64,000 nucleotides of DNA from Nonomuraea sp. MG754425 (GTDB taxonomy: Bacteria; Actinomycetota; Actinomycetes; Streptosporangiales; Streptosporangiaceae), in NCBI RefSeq assembly GCF_021699195.1, contig NZ_SSXE01000003.1, forward strand, positions 52,263-116,262. The letters run 5' to 3'. The position numbers and the translations under genes were made by a program. The notes beneath the pieces were generated by a model. The model was not told where the DNA came from. It did not search any database and saw only the letters and a list, made by a program, of their open reading frames with translations. Positions 1-8,862 of this stretch are shown here, piece by piece. Within the stretch, counting starts at the first letter, position 1; each line of letters starts with the position of its first letter.

Positions 1-539
1 CCGAGGCGCTGCGCGCCTACCCCGCCTACCCGCCCGCCCTCGCCGGCCAGGCCAGGGCCGCGGCGCTCGGCGGTCGTCTCGACGAGGCGCTCGACCTCTA
101 CGACACCGTGGTCCGGCGGCTGCCCCTGCCCCAGTACCTCATCGAGCAGGGCGAGACCCGGATCAAGGCCGGCGGGCGCGCCGACTGGACGCTGCTCAGG
201 GCCCAGCGCGATCTCTACCGGGCCGCGGGCGTGCGCGACGACCTGACGTGGGCCGAGTTCGAGGCCGACCACGGCGACCCGGACCTGGCCGTCGGCCACG
301 CCAGGGCCGAGTACGCCCGCAACCCGAACCTCGTCGCCGCCGACGCCCTGGCCTGGGCCCTGTACCGGGCCGGCGAACCGGCCGAGGCGCTGCGGTACGC
401 CAAGGAGGCGACCGCCACCGGCTGGCGGAACCCGCTGCTCGCCTACCACCGCGCGAAGATCGAGCAGGCCCTCGGCCGTCCCGCGCGGGTGGACCCTGGA
501 TTCGACCCGACGCTGTCGTCACTGGCGAGGTTCTCATGA
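1..539 (+). CDS. TPR-repeat protein, C-terminal part (5' end outside window)
   Basis: The reading frame is already open at base 3 and ends with TGA at 537-539, so only the C-terminal ~178 residues are present. They are alanine/leucine-rich paired helices typical of tetratricopeptide repeats; the clearest repeat is near the end (ADALAWALYRAGEPAEALRY). No enzymatic motif is visible, so a protein-interaction scaffold role is inferred. The stop overlaps the ATG of the nickel/cobalt transporter (ATGA), which implies one operon and translational coupling. The partner and the N-terminal domain cannot be judged from this window. Confidence 0.8.
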   Translation, partial: EALRAYPAYPPALAGQARAAALGGRLDEALDLYDTVVRRLPLPQYLIEQGETRIKAGGRADWTLLRAQRDLYRAAGVRDDLTWAEFEADHGDPDLAVGHARAEYARNPNLVAADALAWALYRAGEPAEALRYAKEATATGWRNPLLAYHRAKIEQALGRPARVDPGFDPTLSSLARFS

Positions 540-2017
540 GAGTGTTCCGGCTCGGCCTGCTGTCGGCCCTGGCGGGCCTGCTGCTCGCGTTGTGCGCGAG
601 CGTGCTGCTGAGCGGCGCCGCCTCGGCCCATCCGCTCGGCCGGTTCACCGTCAACCACTACAACGGACTGCGGGTCTCGCCCACGCAGGTGACCAGCCTC
701 GCCGTCGTCGATCTGGCCGAACTGCCCACCCTCCAGGCCAGGGCGGAGGTGGACGCCTCGTACGCGGCCCGCCGCTGCGCCGCCCTGGCCGCCGCCCAGC
801 GGCTGGAGGTGGCCGGGCGGGCGACGCCGTGGCGGGTGACGAGCTCCGCCTTCGCCTACGCCCCCGGCGAAGGGGGCCTGGAGACCAGCCGCCTGTCCTG
901 CCGGCTCGTGGCCGAAGTCCGCGCCGCGGGGGCCATGAGGTTCACCGACGGGTTCGACCAGGACAGGATCGGCTGGCGTGAGATCACCGTGGCCGGGGAC
1001 GGCGTGCGGCTGAGCGGCTCGTCGGCTCCGGCGGCGAGTGTCAGCCGGGAGTTGCTGGCCTACCCCGACGACCTGCTGTCGGACCCGCTCGACCAGCGCA
1101 CGGCCACGTTCACCGTCGCGGGCCCGGCCCTGGGACCGCCGTCCGGGTCCGGCGCGGCGGCGGGGGGCACGCCGTCCGGGGGCCTGGACGCCGGGATCGG
1201 CGGCCCGCTCGGCACGGCGCTGGCCGCGCTGGAGCGCACGTTCACGGGGCTGATCGGCTCGGACGCGCTGACGGTTCCGCTGGGGCTGCTGGCGGTGGGG
1301 CTGGCCGTGGTGCTCGGGGCGGGGCACGCGCTCATCCCGGGGCACGGGAAGACCGTCATGGCCGCGTACCTGGCCGGGCGGCGGGGCCGTCCGCGCGACG
1401 CGCTGGTGGTGGGCGCGACGGTGACGGTCACGCACACGGCCGGGGTGCTGGTGGTGGGGCTGCTGCTGTCGGCGTTCACGACGCTGGCCGGGGAGTCGGT
1501 GCTGGCCTGGCTGGGGGTGGCGGGCGGCGCGCTGATCGCCGTCGTCGGCCTCCGCCTCCTGCGCGACGCCCGCCGCCCGGCCCTGCACGATCACGGGCAC
1601 GGGCACGGGCACGGGCACGGGCACGGGCACGGGCACGGGCACGATCATGGTCATGGTCATGGGCACGGGCACGGGCACGACGGCTCCGCGCCCGGCAGGC
1701 GGGCGGGGCTGGTCGGGCTGGGAGTGGCGGGCGGCCTCGTCCCCAGCCCTTCGGCCCTGATCGTGCTGCTCGGCGCGATCGCCCTGGGCCGGACGTGGTT
1801 CGGCGTGGCCCTGGTGACCGCGTACGGCGTCGGCATGGCCGCCACCCTCACCGTCACCGGCCTGCTCCTGGTCAGGCTCGTGGACCGCCTGGAGGCGCGC
1901 GCCTCGGCCGGTCGCCGGCTGGCGGCCAGGGTCTCGGGCCTGGCTCCCGTGGGCACGGCGGCCATGGTCGTCCTGCTGGGCGCGGGCCTGGCCCTGCGCT
2001 CAGTGGCATCCCTCTAG
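536..2017 (+). CDS. NicO/RcnA-type nickel-cobalt transporter with His-rich loop
   Basis: Membrane transporter of 493 residues for Ni2+/Co2+, probably an efflux or permease protein. The start is the ATG overlapping the upstream TPR stop. It has an N-terminal signal-like segment (RLGLLSALAGLLLALCASVL), an extracytoplasmic domain of ~200 residues, then about six membrane helices. The family metal motif is seen as HALIPGHGKT, followed by a TVTHTAG helix. A cytoplasmic loop encoded at 1585-1680 alternates His and Gly with a few Asp and is a likely metal-binding sensor. Family assignment is strong; direction of transport and exact metal are inferred. Confidence 0.85.
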   Translation: MRVFRLGLLSALAGLLLALCASVLLSGAASAHPLGRFTVNHYNGLRVSPTQVTSLAVVDLAELPTLQARAEVDASYAARRCAALAAAQRLEVAGRATPWRVTSSAFAYAPGEGGLETSRLSCRLVAEVRAAGAMRFTDGFDQDRIGWREITVAGDGVRLSGSSAPAASVSRELLAYPDDLLSDPLDQRTATFTVAGPALGPPSGSGAAAGGTPSGGLDAGIGGPLGTALAALERTFTGLIGSDALTVPLGLLAVGLAVVLGAGHALIPGHGKTVMAAYLAGRRGRPRDALVVGATVTVTHTAGVLVVGLLLSAFTTLAGESVLAWLGVAGGALIAVVGLRLLRDARRPALHDHGHGHGHGHGHGHGHGHDHGHGHGHGHGHDGSAPGRRAGLVGLGVAGGLVPSPSALIVLLGAIALGRTWFGVALVTAYGVGMAATLTVTGLLLVRLVDRLEARASAGRRLAARVSGLAPVGTAAMVVLLGAGLALRSVASL

Positions 2018-2040
2018 CGGGGAGCCGCGGCGGGCGTGCG

Positions 2041-2793
2041 TCAGGTGTGCCGGCGTCCGCGCCGGGTGGACGGCAGGTCGTGACGTCCGGACAGGAACTC
2101 CTGGAACGCGATCTTCGCCCTGATCGCCGGCCGCCGCCACCGCTCCTCGCGGTGGATGGCTTTGGCCATCTTGCGCGGCGACTGCCCGGCGAAGAACCAG
2201 CGGGCCCACGGCGAGCCGGGCCGTGCCAGCCGGATCGCCCCCACCAGCAGCATGGGCGGCACGAACAGCCCGGCCATGCCCGTCCAGATCTTGCCCTTGA
2301 GCAGCGTGACGACGGCTAAGGCCAGATTGGCCACGATCAGCGCGGCGGGGTTGACGGGGGTGCCGTAGTTCCAGGTGAGGGGGCGCAGGCCGATGAGGAG
2401 CAGGCCGGTCACGGCGACCGCGATGAAGACCGCGTCCACCGAGGTGCGCCCCTCCTCCTCCCAGTAGACGTCGTGCAGGTGCAGGATGAGCGCGAACTCG
2501 TCGAGCACCAGCGCCGAGCCGACGCCGAAGACGGAGGCCGCGACGGCGGTCCCGGCCTGCGAGCTGGGCGAGACGATGAGCGTGACCCCGCCGACCAGCA
2601 TCAGCACCACGCCGAACACCACGTGGTGGATGTGCATCTCCCCCACGTTGATATTGCGGAACCAGCCGATCTTCGCCCTGATCAGCCGGACGTTGATCCG
2701 GGTGGCGATGAAGGCGGCGATGAGCATGACGAAGTAGCAGAACAGCGGCAGCCGTCCTGTGGCGATGATGCTTTGCTGAAACCAGTCCCTCAT
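2041..2793 (-). CDS. conserved six-helix integral membrane protein
   Basis: A 250-residue protein with about six predicted membrane helices, for example LFCYFVMLIAAFIA near residue 20 and VVFGVVLMLVGGVTLIV near residue 60. Polar residues lie at helix ends: an HIHH cluster, a DEFALILHLHD stretch and a WEEE segment. This pattern recalls membrane enzymes or metal-binding membrane proteins, but I recognise no named family. The basic C-terminal tail is cytoplasmic by the positive-inside rule. It is convergent with the nickel transporter, with 23 bases between the stops. Function unknown. Confidence 0.7.
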   Translation of the reverse strand: MRDWFQQSIIATGRLPLFCYFVMLIAAFIATRINVRLIRAKIGWFRNINVGEMHIHHVVFGVVLMLVGGVTLIVSPSSQAGTAVAASVFGVGSALVLDEFALILHLHDVYWEEEGRTSVDAVFIAVAVTGLLLIGLRPLTWNYGTPVNPAALIVANLALAVVTLLKGKIWTGMAGLFVPPMLLVGAIRLARPGSPWARWFFAGQSPRKMAKAIHREERWRRPAIRAKIAFQEFLSGRHDLPSTRRGRRHT

Positions 2794-2874
2794 GGCACTG
2801 GTTCCGATGGTATGAGGAGATCGCCTGTTCCAGGTGCTTTGCCACTCCCGGACGGCCCGCGCCGCGCCCGCCGC

Positions 2875-3621
2875 TCAGGCCAGGAACGCCCGTAGCAGGG
2901 CCGCCGTCCCCTCCAGGTGCTCCACGACCGCCCGCCTGGCCGCCTCGGGGTCGCCGGCGAGGATGGCGTCCACGATGGCCTGGTGCTGCGCGACGGCGTG
3001 GTCCAGGTTGACCTGGAGCATCGGGATGGCGTTCAGCAGGTCGCTGACCCGCGAGCGGGCGTCCGCGCAGGCCGTGGCGAGCAGGGTGGAGCCGGTCAGC
3101 TCGGCGATCGACAGGTGGAAGGCGGTGTCGAGGCGGCGGTAGTCCTCCAGCCCCGCCTCGTTGAGCTCGGCGAGCCGGCGTACGAGCACGGCGCGCCTGT
3201 CCTGCGTCAGCTCGGACGCGGCCAGCACCTGGGCGGCCCCGCACTCCACGGCCAGTCGGAAGGTGAGCGCGTCCGTCAGTTCGGCCGTGCCCATCTTGTT
3301 GACCGCCTGGCGCAGGTCGCCGGCGTCCGGCCGGGGCGGCACGTACGTGACGAACGCGCCGCCGTAGCGGCCCCGGCGCACGTCGAGGTAGCCCGCGTCC
3401 GACAGGGCGCGGATGGCCTCGCGCAGCGTGACCCTGCTGATGCCGAGCCGCACGGCGAGCTCGCGCTCGGGGGGCAGTTTCCGACCGGGCGGGACGACGC
3501 CCAGTTTGATCGCCTGGAGCAGCCGTTCCACCGTCTCCTCGAAGGCGTTGCCCGCTCTGACCGGGCGCAACACCGTCATCAAACGCGCCGACTCGTCCAA
3601 CGTGTCCTCAGGTCTTGACAA
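2875..3621 (-). CDS. GntR/FadR-family transcriptional regulator
   Basis: A 248-residue one-component regulator. The N-terminal winged helix is typical of GntR (LPPERELAVRLGISRVTLRE, then a wing with RRGRYGGAF) and is followed by an all-helical FCD-type effector domain with conserved His/Asp positions. It is divergent from the glutamine-synthetase-like operon across 82 bases, so it most likely controls that operon in response to an amine or acid intermediate. A TTG start at 3621 is used; an in-frame ATG at 3579 would remove 14 residues and is a real alternative because neither start has a strong Shine-Dalgarno sequence. Confidence 0.85.
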   Translation of the reverse strand: MSRPEDTLDESARLMTVLRPVRAGNAFEETVERLLQAIKLGVVPPGRKLPPERELAVRLGISRVTLREAIRALSDAGYLDVRRGRYGGAFVTYVPPRPDAGDLRQAVNKMGTAELTDALTFRLAVECGAAQVLAASELTQDRRAVLVRRLAELNEAGLEDYRRLDTAFHLSIAELTGSTLLATACADARSRVSDLLNAIPMLQVNLDHAVAQHQAIVDAILAGDPEAARRAVVEHLEGTAALLRAFLA

Positions 3622-3656
3622 GCGATCCCGCCATACACATCAATGGTCTGAGACTA
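3615..3656 (+). promoter_or_regulatory. promoter and GntR operator candidate of the amine operon
   Basis: The divergent gap holds a perfect TTGACA (3615-3620), a possible -35 box for the rightward operon, and an inverted repeat TGGTCT-g-AGACTA (3644-3656, one mismatch). The repeat resembles the TGGT...ACCA half-sites of FadR-type GntR regulators. No good -10 hexamer lies between them, so the promoter call is tentative. The operator position would suit repression by the divergent GntR protein. Confidence 0.4.
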
Positions 3657-3703
3657 GCCCAATTAACGGGAAAGCGCTTCAGGCCAGATCGGAGCTGCAC
3701 AGC

Positions 3704-5074
3704 GTGAGCGATCGAGCGAGCACCGGGTACCTGTCCGTCTCCGAGTTGCGCGCCGACGTGGCGGCGGGCCGGATCGACACCGTCCTGCTCGCGATCGCCG
3801 ACATGCAGGGCAGGTTGCAGGGCAAGAGACTGTCGGCGCGCTACTTTCTCGACGAGGTGCTGCATCACGGCTCCGAAGGCTGCAACTACCTGCTGGCGGT
3901 GGACGTGGACATGAACACCGTCCCCGGCTACGCGATGTCGTCCTGGGAGCGGGGCTACGGCGACTTCGTGATGCGGCCCGACCTCGCCACGCTGCGCCGG
4001 GTCCCCTGGCACGAGGGGACCGCGATGCTGATGGCCGACCTGGGCTGGGAGGACGGCCGCGACGTGACCCCCTCCCCGCGCCAGATCCTGCGCGGGCAGC
4101 TCGCCCGCCTGGCCGAGCGCGGCCTGACCGCCTACGTCGGCACCGAGCTGGAGTTCGTGGTCTACGACGACAGCTACGAGGACGCCTGGCGGCGCGCCTA
4201 CCGCGACCTGACCCCGGCCAACCTCTACAACGTAGACTACTCGCTGCTCGGCACGGCCCGCATCGAGCCGCTGCTGCGCCGGATCAGGCGCGAGATGGAA
4301 GGCGCCGGCCTCTACGTCGAGTCCGCCAAGGGCGAGTGCAACCTGGGCCAGCACGAGATCACCTTCCGCTACGACGAGGCGCTGCGCACGTGCGACAACC
4401 ACGTCATCTACAAGACCGGCGCCAAGGAGATCGCCGCCCAGGAGGGCCGGTCGATCACGTTCATGGCCAAGCCGAACCAGCGCGAGGGCAACTCCTGCCA
4501 CATCCACATCTCGCTGCGCGGCGGCGGGGACGAGCCGGTGATGGCGGGCACGCAGCCGTACGGGCTCTCGCCGCTCGGCGCGGGCTTCGTCGCCGGCCAG
4601 CTCGCCCACCTGCGAGAACTGACCCTCCTGTACGCCCCCAACATCAACTCCTACAAGCGCTACGTGCCCGGCAGCTTCGCCCCCACGGCCGTCAAGTGGG
4701 GCGTGGACAACCGCACCTGCTCGCTGCGGCTCGTCGGCCACGGCAGCTCGCTGCGGGTGGAGAACCGCGTGCCGGGCGGCGACGTGAACCCGTATTTGGC
4801 GGTGTCGGCGCTGATCGCGGCCGGGCTGCGCGGCATCGACGCCGAACTGGCGCTGGAGGACCCGTACGAGGGCAACGCCTACACCTCCGGCGCCGAGACC
4901 GTGCCGCACACCCTGCGCGACGCGCTGGCCCTGTTCGAGGCGTCGGAACCGGCCCGCGAGGCGTTCGGCGCGGACGTGGTCGAGCACTACGCGAACAACG
5001 CGCGGGTGGAACTGGCCGCCTACGACGCGGCGGTGACGGACTGGGAGATGTTCCGTGGTTTCGAGCGGATGTGA
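3704..5074 (+). CDS. glutamine synthetase-like gamma-glutamyl-amine ligase
   Basis: A 456-residue member of the glutamine synthetase superfamily that probably ligates glutamate to an amine using ATP (PuuA, GlnA3, GlnA4 type) rather than making glutamine. The GTG start at 3704 has GGAG nine bases upstream. Catalytic-fold motifs are visible: GTELEFVVYD (ATP/metal), the KPNQREGNSCHIHISL nucleotide-binding segment and the ENRVPGGDVNPYL loop near the C terminus. It leads an operon with an aldehyde dehydrogenase, SDR and gamma-Glu hydrolase next to a divergent GntR gene. That context, not sequence alone, argues against a housekeeping GlnA. In S. coelicolor, GlnA4 is reported as a gamma-glutamylethanolamide synthetase; the substrate here is inferred. 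Confidence 0.85.
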   Translation: MSDRASTGYLSVSELRADVAAGRIDTVLLAIADMQGRLQGKRLSARYFLDEVLHHGSEGCNYLLAVDVDMNTVPGYAMSSWERGYGDFVMRPDLATLRRVPWHEGTAMLMADLGWEDGRDVTPSPRQILRGQLARLAERGLTAYVGTELEFVVYDDSYEDAWRRAYRDLTPANLYNVDYSLLGTARIEPLLRRIRREMEGAGLYVESAKGECNLGQHEITFRYDEALRTCDNHVIYKTGAKEIAAQEGRSITFMAKPNQREGNSCHIHISLRGGGDEPVMAGTQPYGLSPLGAGFVAGQLAHLRELTLLYAPNINSYKRYVPGSFAPTAVKWGVDNRTCSLRLVGHGSSLRVENRVPGGDVNPYLAVSALIAAGLRGIDAELALEDPYEGNAYTSGAETVPHTLRDALALFEASEPAREAFGADVVEHYANNARVELAAYDAAVTDWEMFRGFERM

Positions 5075-5083
5075 CGTGAGCGC

Positions 5084-6427
5084 ATGAAGATCGTCAACCC
5101 GGCGACGGAGGACGTCCTCGCCGATGTGGAGTTGGCAGACGCGGCCGAGGTGGACCTGGCCGTGGAGCGTGCCAGGAAGGCGCAGGCGGCCTGGCGCGAG
5201 GTGGCGCCGGGCGAGCGGGCGCGGCTGCTGCGCCGCTTCGCCGGCCTCGTGGACGAGCACGGTGAGGAGCTGGCGCGGCTGGAGGTGGCCAACGCCGGGC
5301 ACACGATCGGCAACGCCCGCTGGGAGGCCGGCAACGTACGCGACGTGCTGCACTTCTACGCCGGCGCCCCCGAACGCAACCACGGCAAGCAGATCCCGGT
5401 GCCCGGCGGGGTGGACCTGACCTTCCAGGAGCCTCTGGGCGTCGTCGGGATCATCGTGCCGTGGAACTTCCCCATGGTGATCATGATGTGGGGCGCGGCC
5501 CCGGCGCTGGCGGCGGGCAACACCGTGATCGTCAAGCCGGCCGAGTGGACTCCGCTGACCGCGCTGAGGCTGGCCGAGCTGGCCCTGGCGGCGGGCCTCC
5601 CCGAGGGGGTGCTCCAGGTGCTGCCTGGAGCAGGGGAGGTCGCGGGGGCCCGCCTGGTGGCGCATCCCGGCGTGGCCAAGATCGTGTTCACCGGCTCGAC
5701 CGAGGTCGGCAAGGAGATCGCCGCCAAGGCGGCGAGCCAGGTCAAGCGGGTCACGCTGGAGCTGGGCGGCAAGTCCGCGAACATCGTCTTCGCCGACGCC
5801 GACCTCGCCAGGGCCGCGAGCAGCGCGCCCTACGCCGTCTTCGACAACGCCGGCCAGGACTGCTGCGCCAGGTCCAGGATCCTCGTCCAGGCCGCCGTCC
5901 ACGACGAGTTCATGGAGCGCCTGGCCGGAGCCGTGCGCGGGGTCGTGGTCGGCGACCCGCTCGACGAGGCCACCGAGATGGGCCCGCTGATCAGCGCCGA
6001 ACACCTCGAACGCGTGCGCGGCTTCGTCGAGGGCGAGCCCTACCTGCGCGGATCCTGCCCCGAGGGCAAGGGGTACTGGTTCCCGCCGACCGTGCTGACC
6101 CCCGAGGTCACCGACCGGGCGTTCACCGAGGAGATCTTCGGGCCCGTCGTGTCGGTGGTGCGGTTCGAGGACGAGGCGCAGGCCGTCCGGATCGCCAACG
6201 ACACCCCGTACGGGCTGAGCGGCTCCATCTGGACCCGCGACGTGGGGCGGGCGCTGCGCGTGGCCAGGGCTGTCGAGGCGGGCGCGCTGTCGGTGAACTC
6301 CCATTCCTCGGTCCGCTACTGGACCCCGTTCGGCGGCTTCAAGCAGTCCGGCCTCGGCAGGGAACTCGGCCCTGACGCGCTGGCGGCGTTCACCGAGACC
6401 AAGAACGTCTTCATCTCAACGGAGTGA
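5084..6427 (+). CDS. aldehyde dehydrogenase (NAD(P)+-dependent)
   Basis: A 447-residue soluble aldehyde dehydrogenase. The sequence shows the cofactor-site segment VPWNFPMVIMMW, KPAEWTP, the glutamate motif LELGGKSAN (E226) and the catalytic cysteine in NAGQDCCARSR (C260). The N terminus is short compared with ~480-500 residue relatives, but the ATG at 5084 lies only ten bases after the upstream stop. In the operon it would oxidise a gamma-glutamyl aminoaldehyde to the acid before hydrolysis. Its TGA overlaps a GTG that could start the next gene. Confidence 0.9.
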   Translation: MKIVNPATEDVLADVELADAAEVDLAVERARKAQAAWREVAPGERARLLRRFAGLVDEHGEELARLEVANAGHTIGNARWEAGNVRDVLHFYAGAPERNHGKQIPVPGGVDLTFQEPLGVVGIIVPWNFPMVIMMWGAAPALAAGNTVIVKPAEWTPLTALRLAELALAAGLPEGVLQVLPGAGEVAGARLVAHPGVAKIVFTGSTEVGKEIAAKAASQVKRVTLELGGKSANIVFADADLARAASSAPYAVFDNAGQDCCARSRILVQAAVHDEFMERLAGAVRGVVVGDPLDEATEMGPLISAEHLERVRGFVEGEPYLRGSCPEGKGYWFPPTVLTPEVTDRAFTEEIFGPVVSVVRFEDEAQAVRIANDTPYGLSGSIWTRDVGRALRVARAVEAGALSVNSHSSVRYWTPFGGFKQSGLGRELGPDALAAFTETKNVFISTE

Positions 6428-6435
6428 GTGGGCAC

Positions 6436-7200
6436 ATGCAGCGGTTGCAGGATAGGGTGGCGGTCATCACCGGCGCGGCCAGCGGGATCGGGCTGGCCAC
6501 GGCCCGCCGCTTCGCCGACGAGGGCGCCCGGGTGGTCTGCGTGGACGTGGACGAGGAGGCGGGCGTCAAGGCGGCCGACGGCGTCGGCGGCCTCTTCGTC
6601 AAGGCGGACGTGACCAGCGAGGACGACGTCGCCCGGATGTTCCGCACGGCGTACGACACCTACGGGAGCGTGGACGTCGCCTTCAACAACGCCGGCATCT
6701 CGCCCCCCGACGACGACTCGATCCTGGAGACCGGCCTCGACGCCTGGCGCCGTGTCCAGGAGGTGAACCTGACGAGCGTCTACCTGTGCTGCAAGCACGT
6801 CATCCCGTACATGCGCCGTCAGGGCAAGGGGTCGATCATCAACACGGCGTCCTTCGTGGCCGTCCTGGGGTCGGCGACCTCGCAGATCTCCTACACCGCG
6901 TCCAAGGGCGGGGTGCTGGCGATGTCGCGGGAGCTGGGCGTGCAGTTCGCCAGGGAGGGCATCCGGGTCAACGCGCTGTGCCCGGGGCCGGTGAACACGC
7001 CGCTGCTCCAGGAGTTGTTCGCCAAGGACCCGGAGCGGGCGCAGCGGCGGCTGGTGCACGTGCCCGTGGGCCGCTTCGCCGAGGCGTCGGAGATCGCGGC
7101 CGCGGTGGCGTTCCTGGCCAGCGACGACTCCTCGTTCATCACGGCCAGCGAGTTCCTGGTGGACGGCGGCATCTCCGGCGCCTACGTCACCCCGCTCTAG
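6436..7200 (+). CDS. SDR-family oxidoreductase
   Basis: A 254-residue classical short-chain dehydrogenase. The glycine motif TGAASGIG is near residue 11, NNAG follows, and the catalytic Ser and YTASK pair sits around residue 150. The ATG at 6436 is preferred because GGAG (6421-6424) lies 11 bases upstream; a GTG at 6424 that overlaps the dehydrogenase stop (GTGA) is an alternative giving 258 residues. A plausible role is oxidising the alcohol group of a gamma-glutamylated amino alcohol to the aldehyde used by the neighbouring dehydrogenase. Confidence 0.85.
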   Translation: MQRLQDRVAVITGAASGIGLATARRFADEGARVVCVDVDEEAGVKAADGVGGLFVKADVTSEDDVARMFRTAYDTYGSVDVAFNNAGISPPDDDSILETGLDAWRRVQEVNLTSVYLCCKHVIPYMRRQGKGSIINTASFVAVLGSATSQISYTASKGGVLAMSRELGVQFAREGIRVNALCPGPVNTPLLQELFAKDPERAQRRLVHVPVGRFAEASEIAAAVAFLASDDSSFITASEFLVDGGISGAYVTPL

Positions 7201-7209
7201 GAGGACGGC

Positions 7210-7902
7210 ATGGGTCCCGTCATCGGCATCACGTGTTACGTCGAGACCGCCTCGTTCACGGTGTGGCAGGACACCCCCGCGGCGCTGCTGCCGTACGCGT
7301 ACGTGGAGCGGGTGGTGCGCGCGGGCGGCCAGCCGGTCCTGCTGCCGCCGGCCGGCGCGCCCGCCGGGCTGGTGCGCCGGCTCGACGGGCTGATCCTGGC
7401 CGGGGGCGGCGACGTCGACCCGGCGCGGTACGGAGCGGAGCCGCACGAGCAGAGCGGCTACGTCCGGAAATTTCGTGATGACGCGGAGTTCGCCGTCATT
7501 TCGGCGGCGCTCGACGCCGGGCTGCCCTTCCTGGGCGTCTGCCGCGGCCTCCAGGTGCTCAACGTGGCCCTCGGCGGCAGCCTCCACCAGCACCTGCCCG
7601 ACCTGGTCGGGCACACCGGCCACTGCCCGGGGCCGGGGCGCTTCGGGCACCTGCCCGTCACCCCCGCCCCCGGCACCCGCCTGGCCAAGGCGCTGGGCGA
7701 GCAGCCGGTGACGGTCGCGCACTACCACCACCAGGCCGTGGACCGCCTCGCCCCCGGCCTGACCGTCACCGCCGCCACCGGCGACGGCACGATCGAGGCC
7801 GTCGAGACGGACGCCTCGGAGGCGTTCACCATGGCCGTGCAGTGGCACCCGGAGACGGCCGACGACCACGCGCTGTTCGAGGCGCTGGTCCGGGCCTGCT
7901 GA
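7210..7902 (+). CDS. gamma-glutamyl-gamma-aminobutyrate hydrolase-like peptidase C26 (PuuD-like)
   Basis: A class-I glutamine-amidotransferase-fold hydrolase of 230 residues that releases glutamate from gamma-glutamyl conjugates. The nucleophile is C111 in GVCRGLQVLN and the histidine is in VQWHPE near the C terminus. AGGAGG (7199-7204) spans the stop of the upstream SDR and gives strong translation from the ATG at 7210. It completes the ligase-oxidation-hydrolysis set, returning the oxidised product and free glutamate. A perfect hairpin follows directly, so it is the last gene of the operon. Confidence 0.88.
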   Translation: MGPVIGITCYVETASFTVWQDTPAALLPYAYVERVVRAGGQPVLLPPAGAPAGLVRRLDGLILAGGGDVDPARYGAEPHEQSGYVRKFRDDAEFAVISAALDAGLPFLGVCRGLQVLNVALGGSLHQHLPDLVGHTGHCPGPGRFGHLPVTPAPGTRLAKALGEQPVTVAHYHHQAVDRLAPGLTVTAATGDGTIEAVETDASEAFTMAVQWHPETADDHALFEALVRAC

Positions 7903-7909
7903 CACCGCT

Positions 7910-7940
7910 CAGGCCGGCCGGGGCTCACCCGGCCGGCCTG
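7910..7940. terminator. bidirectional terminator hairpin
   Basis: A perfect 13-bp stem (7910-7922 with 7928-7940) and a 5-base loop lie between the convergent hydrolase and lipoprotein genes. The lipoprotein stop codon sits in the loop. There is no T-tract, as is common in high-GC actinomycetes. Confidence 0.75.
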
Positions 7941-8761
7941 AACGCCCCCTCTATCGAGATGGCCTCGGCCCCGTACCTGTCCTCCAGGCGGCGGCGCAGG
8001 TCGTCGCTCACCACCCAGACGCTGACGTTCACCCGGTTCGTGACGGGGTCGGGCGAGGTCGCGAGGATCCCGGCGTCCTTCTCCTCCCCCAGGTCCCGCT
8101 GGATCGCGAGCAGTTCGGCCTCCGTGCGCTCGGCCGGGGTCAGGCACAGCGGGCCGCCCCACACCTCGCGGATCCACCGCTCCCGCGCTGCCAGGTCACC
8201 CGTGAAGCGCAGGTTGACCACGTGGCGCGCGGCGTCGATCGGCTCCTCCCGCACGGGGGTCGGTGCCGGGTCGAGCCGGTCGAACCAGGCCCCCGCGAAG
8301 TCCTCCGCCGTGCGGGCCCGCTCGACGGCCTTGTTCATCGCCTTCTCCGTGGTCGTGGCCTCGTCCACGGCCCGCCAGCCGCCTTCGGGAGCGGGACACG
8401 GGGTGTCGAGCCTGCCCGGTTCCCGCGCCGGGGTCGCCTCGGGCTCGCCGGGCGGCTCCGTCAGCGTCAGCCGCCTGCCGTCCCAGGTGCCGACCAGCCG
8501 GTACCGGCCCCATTTCACGCCGCCGCTCGACTCGTGCGCCACCTCGGCCCAGTCCAGGCCGACGACGTCGGGGCCGTCGCACTGGGGCGGGTCCGACGTC
8601 ATGACGGCGTAGCAGAGCTGGGGGCCGTGGCCGCCGCCTTCGAGCACGGTCATGCTGGCCGTGTGACGAGCCGGCTCCGGTGCGGCGGCCGGGCGGGCGC
8701 CGCAGGACGCCACCGCCGACAGAGCGGCCACCAACGCCAGGCTTCCCGTCAACCGATGCAT
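7925..8761 (-). CDS. putative lipoprotein, unknown function
   Basis: A 278-residue exported protein. Starting at the ATG at 8761 gives a short basic N terminus, a hydrophobic stretch (LTGSLALVAALSA) and a VASC lipobox, so it is probably lipidated and held outside the membrane. AGGAG lies only one base from this ATG, which is unusually close; a longer frame exists upstream but would bury the signal peptide. The mature part is acidic and charged. The last ~100 residues (RHVVNLRFTGDL onward) resemble an alpha/beta domain, with no family I can name. Confidence 0.7.
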   Translation of the reverse strand: MHRLTGSLALVAALSAVASCGARPAAAPEPARHTASMTVLEGGGHGPQLCYAVMTSDPPQCDGPDVVGLDWAEVAHESSGGVKWGRYRLVGTWDGRRLTLTEPPGEPEATPAREPGRLDTPCPAPEGGWRAVDEATTTEKAMNKAVERARTAEDFAGAWFDRLDPAPTPVREEPIDAARHVVNLRFTGDLAARERWIREVWGGPLCLTPAERTEAELLAIQRDLGEEKDAGILATSPDPVTNRVNVSVWVVSDDLRRRLEDRYGAEAISIEGAFRPAG

Positions 8762-8862
8762 ACTCCTATGACGTGATCGCGCCCCGCGCGGTTCACATCG
8801 GGCCCGCAACGCGACAACAACCCCGTAACGGCACTAGGCTGACGAACATCACCGTCGAAACC

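Noticed and set aside
1585..1680. GGGCAC repeats as a CRISPR-like array
   Set aside because: The repeat is six bases with no spacers and is in frame within a transporter gene as His-Gly codons.
3704..5074. The glutamine-synthetase-like gene as housekeeping glnA
   Set aside because: It is operonic with aldehyde dehydrogenase, SDR and gamma-Glu hydrolase genes beside a GntR gene, which indicates amine catabolism.
3608..6304. A very long open frame antisense to the ligase and aldehyde dehydrogenase genes
   Set aside because: It is the GC-codon shadow of well-supported genes on the + strand, has low-complexity His/Arg/Gly composition and matches no family.
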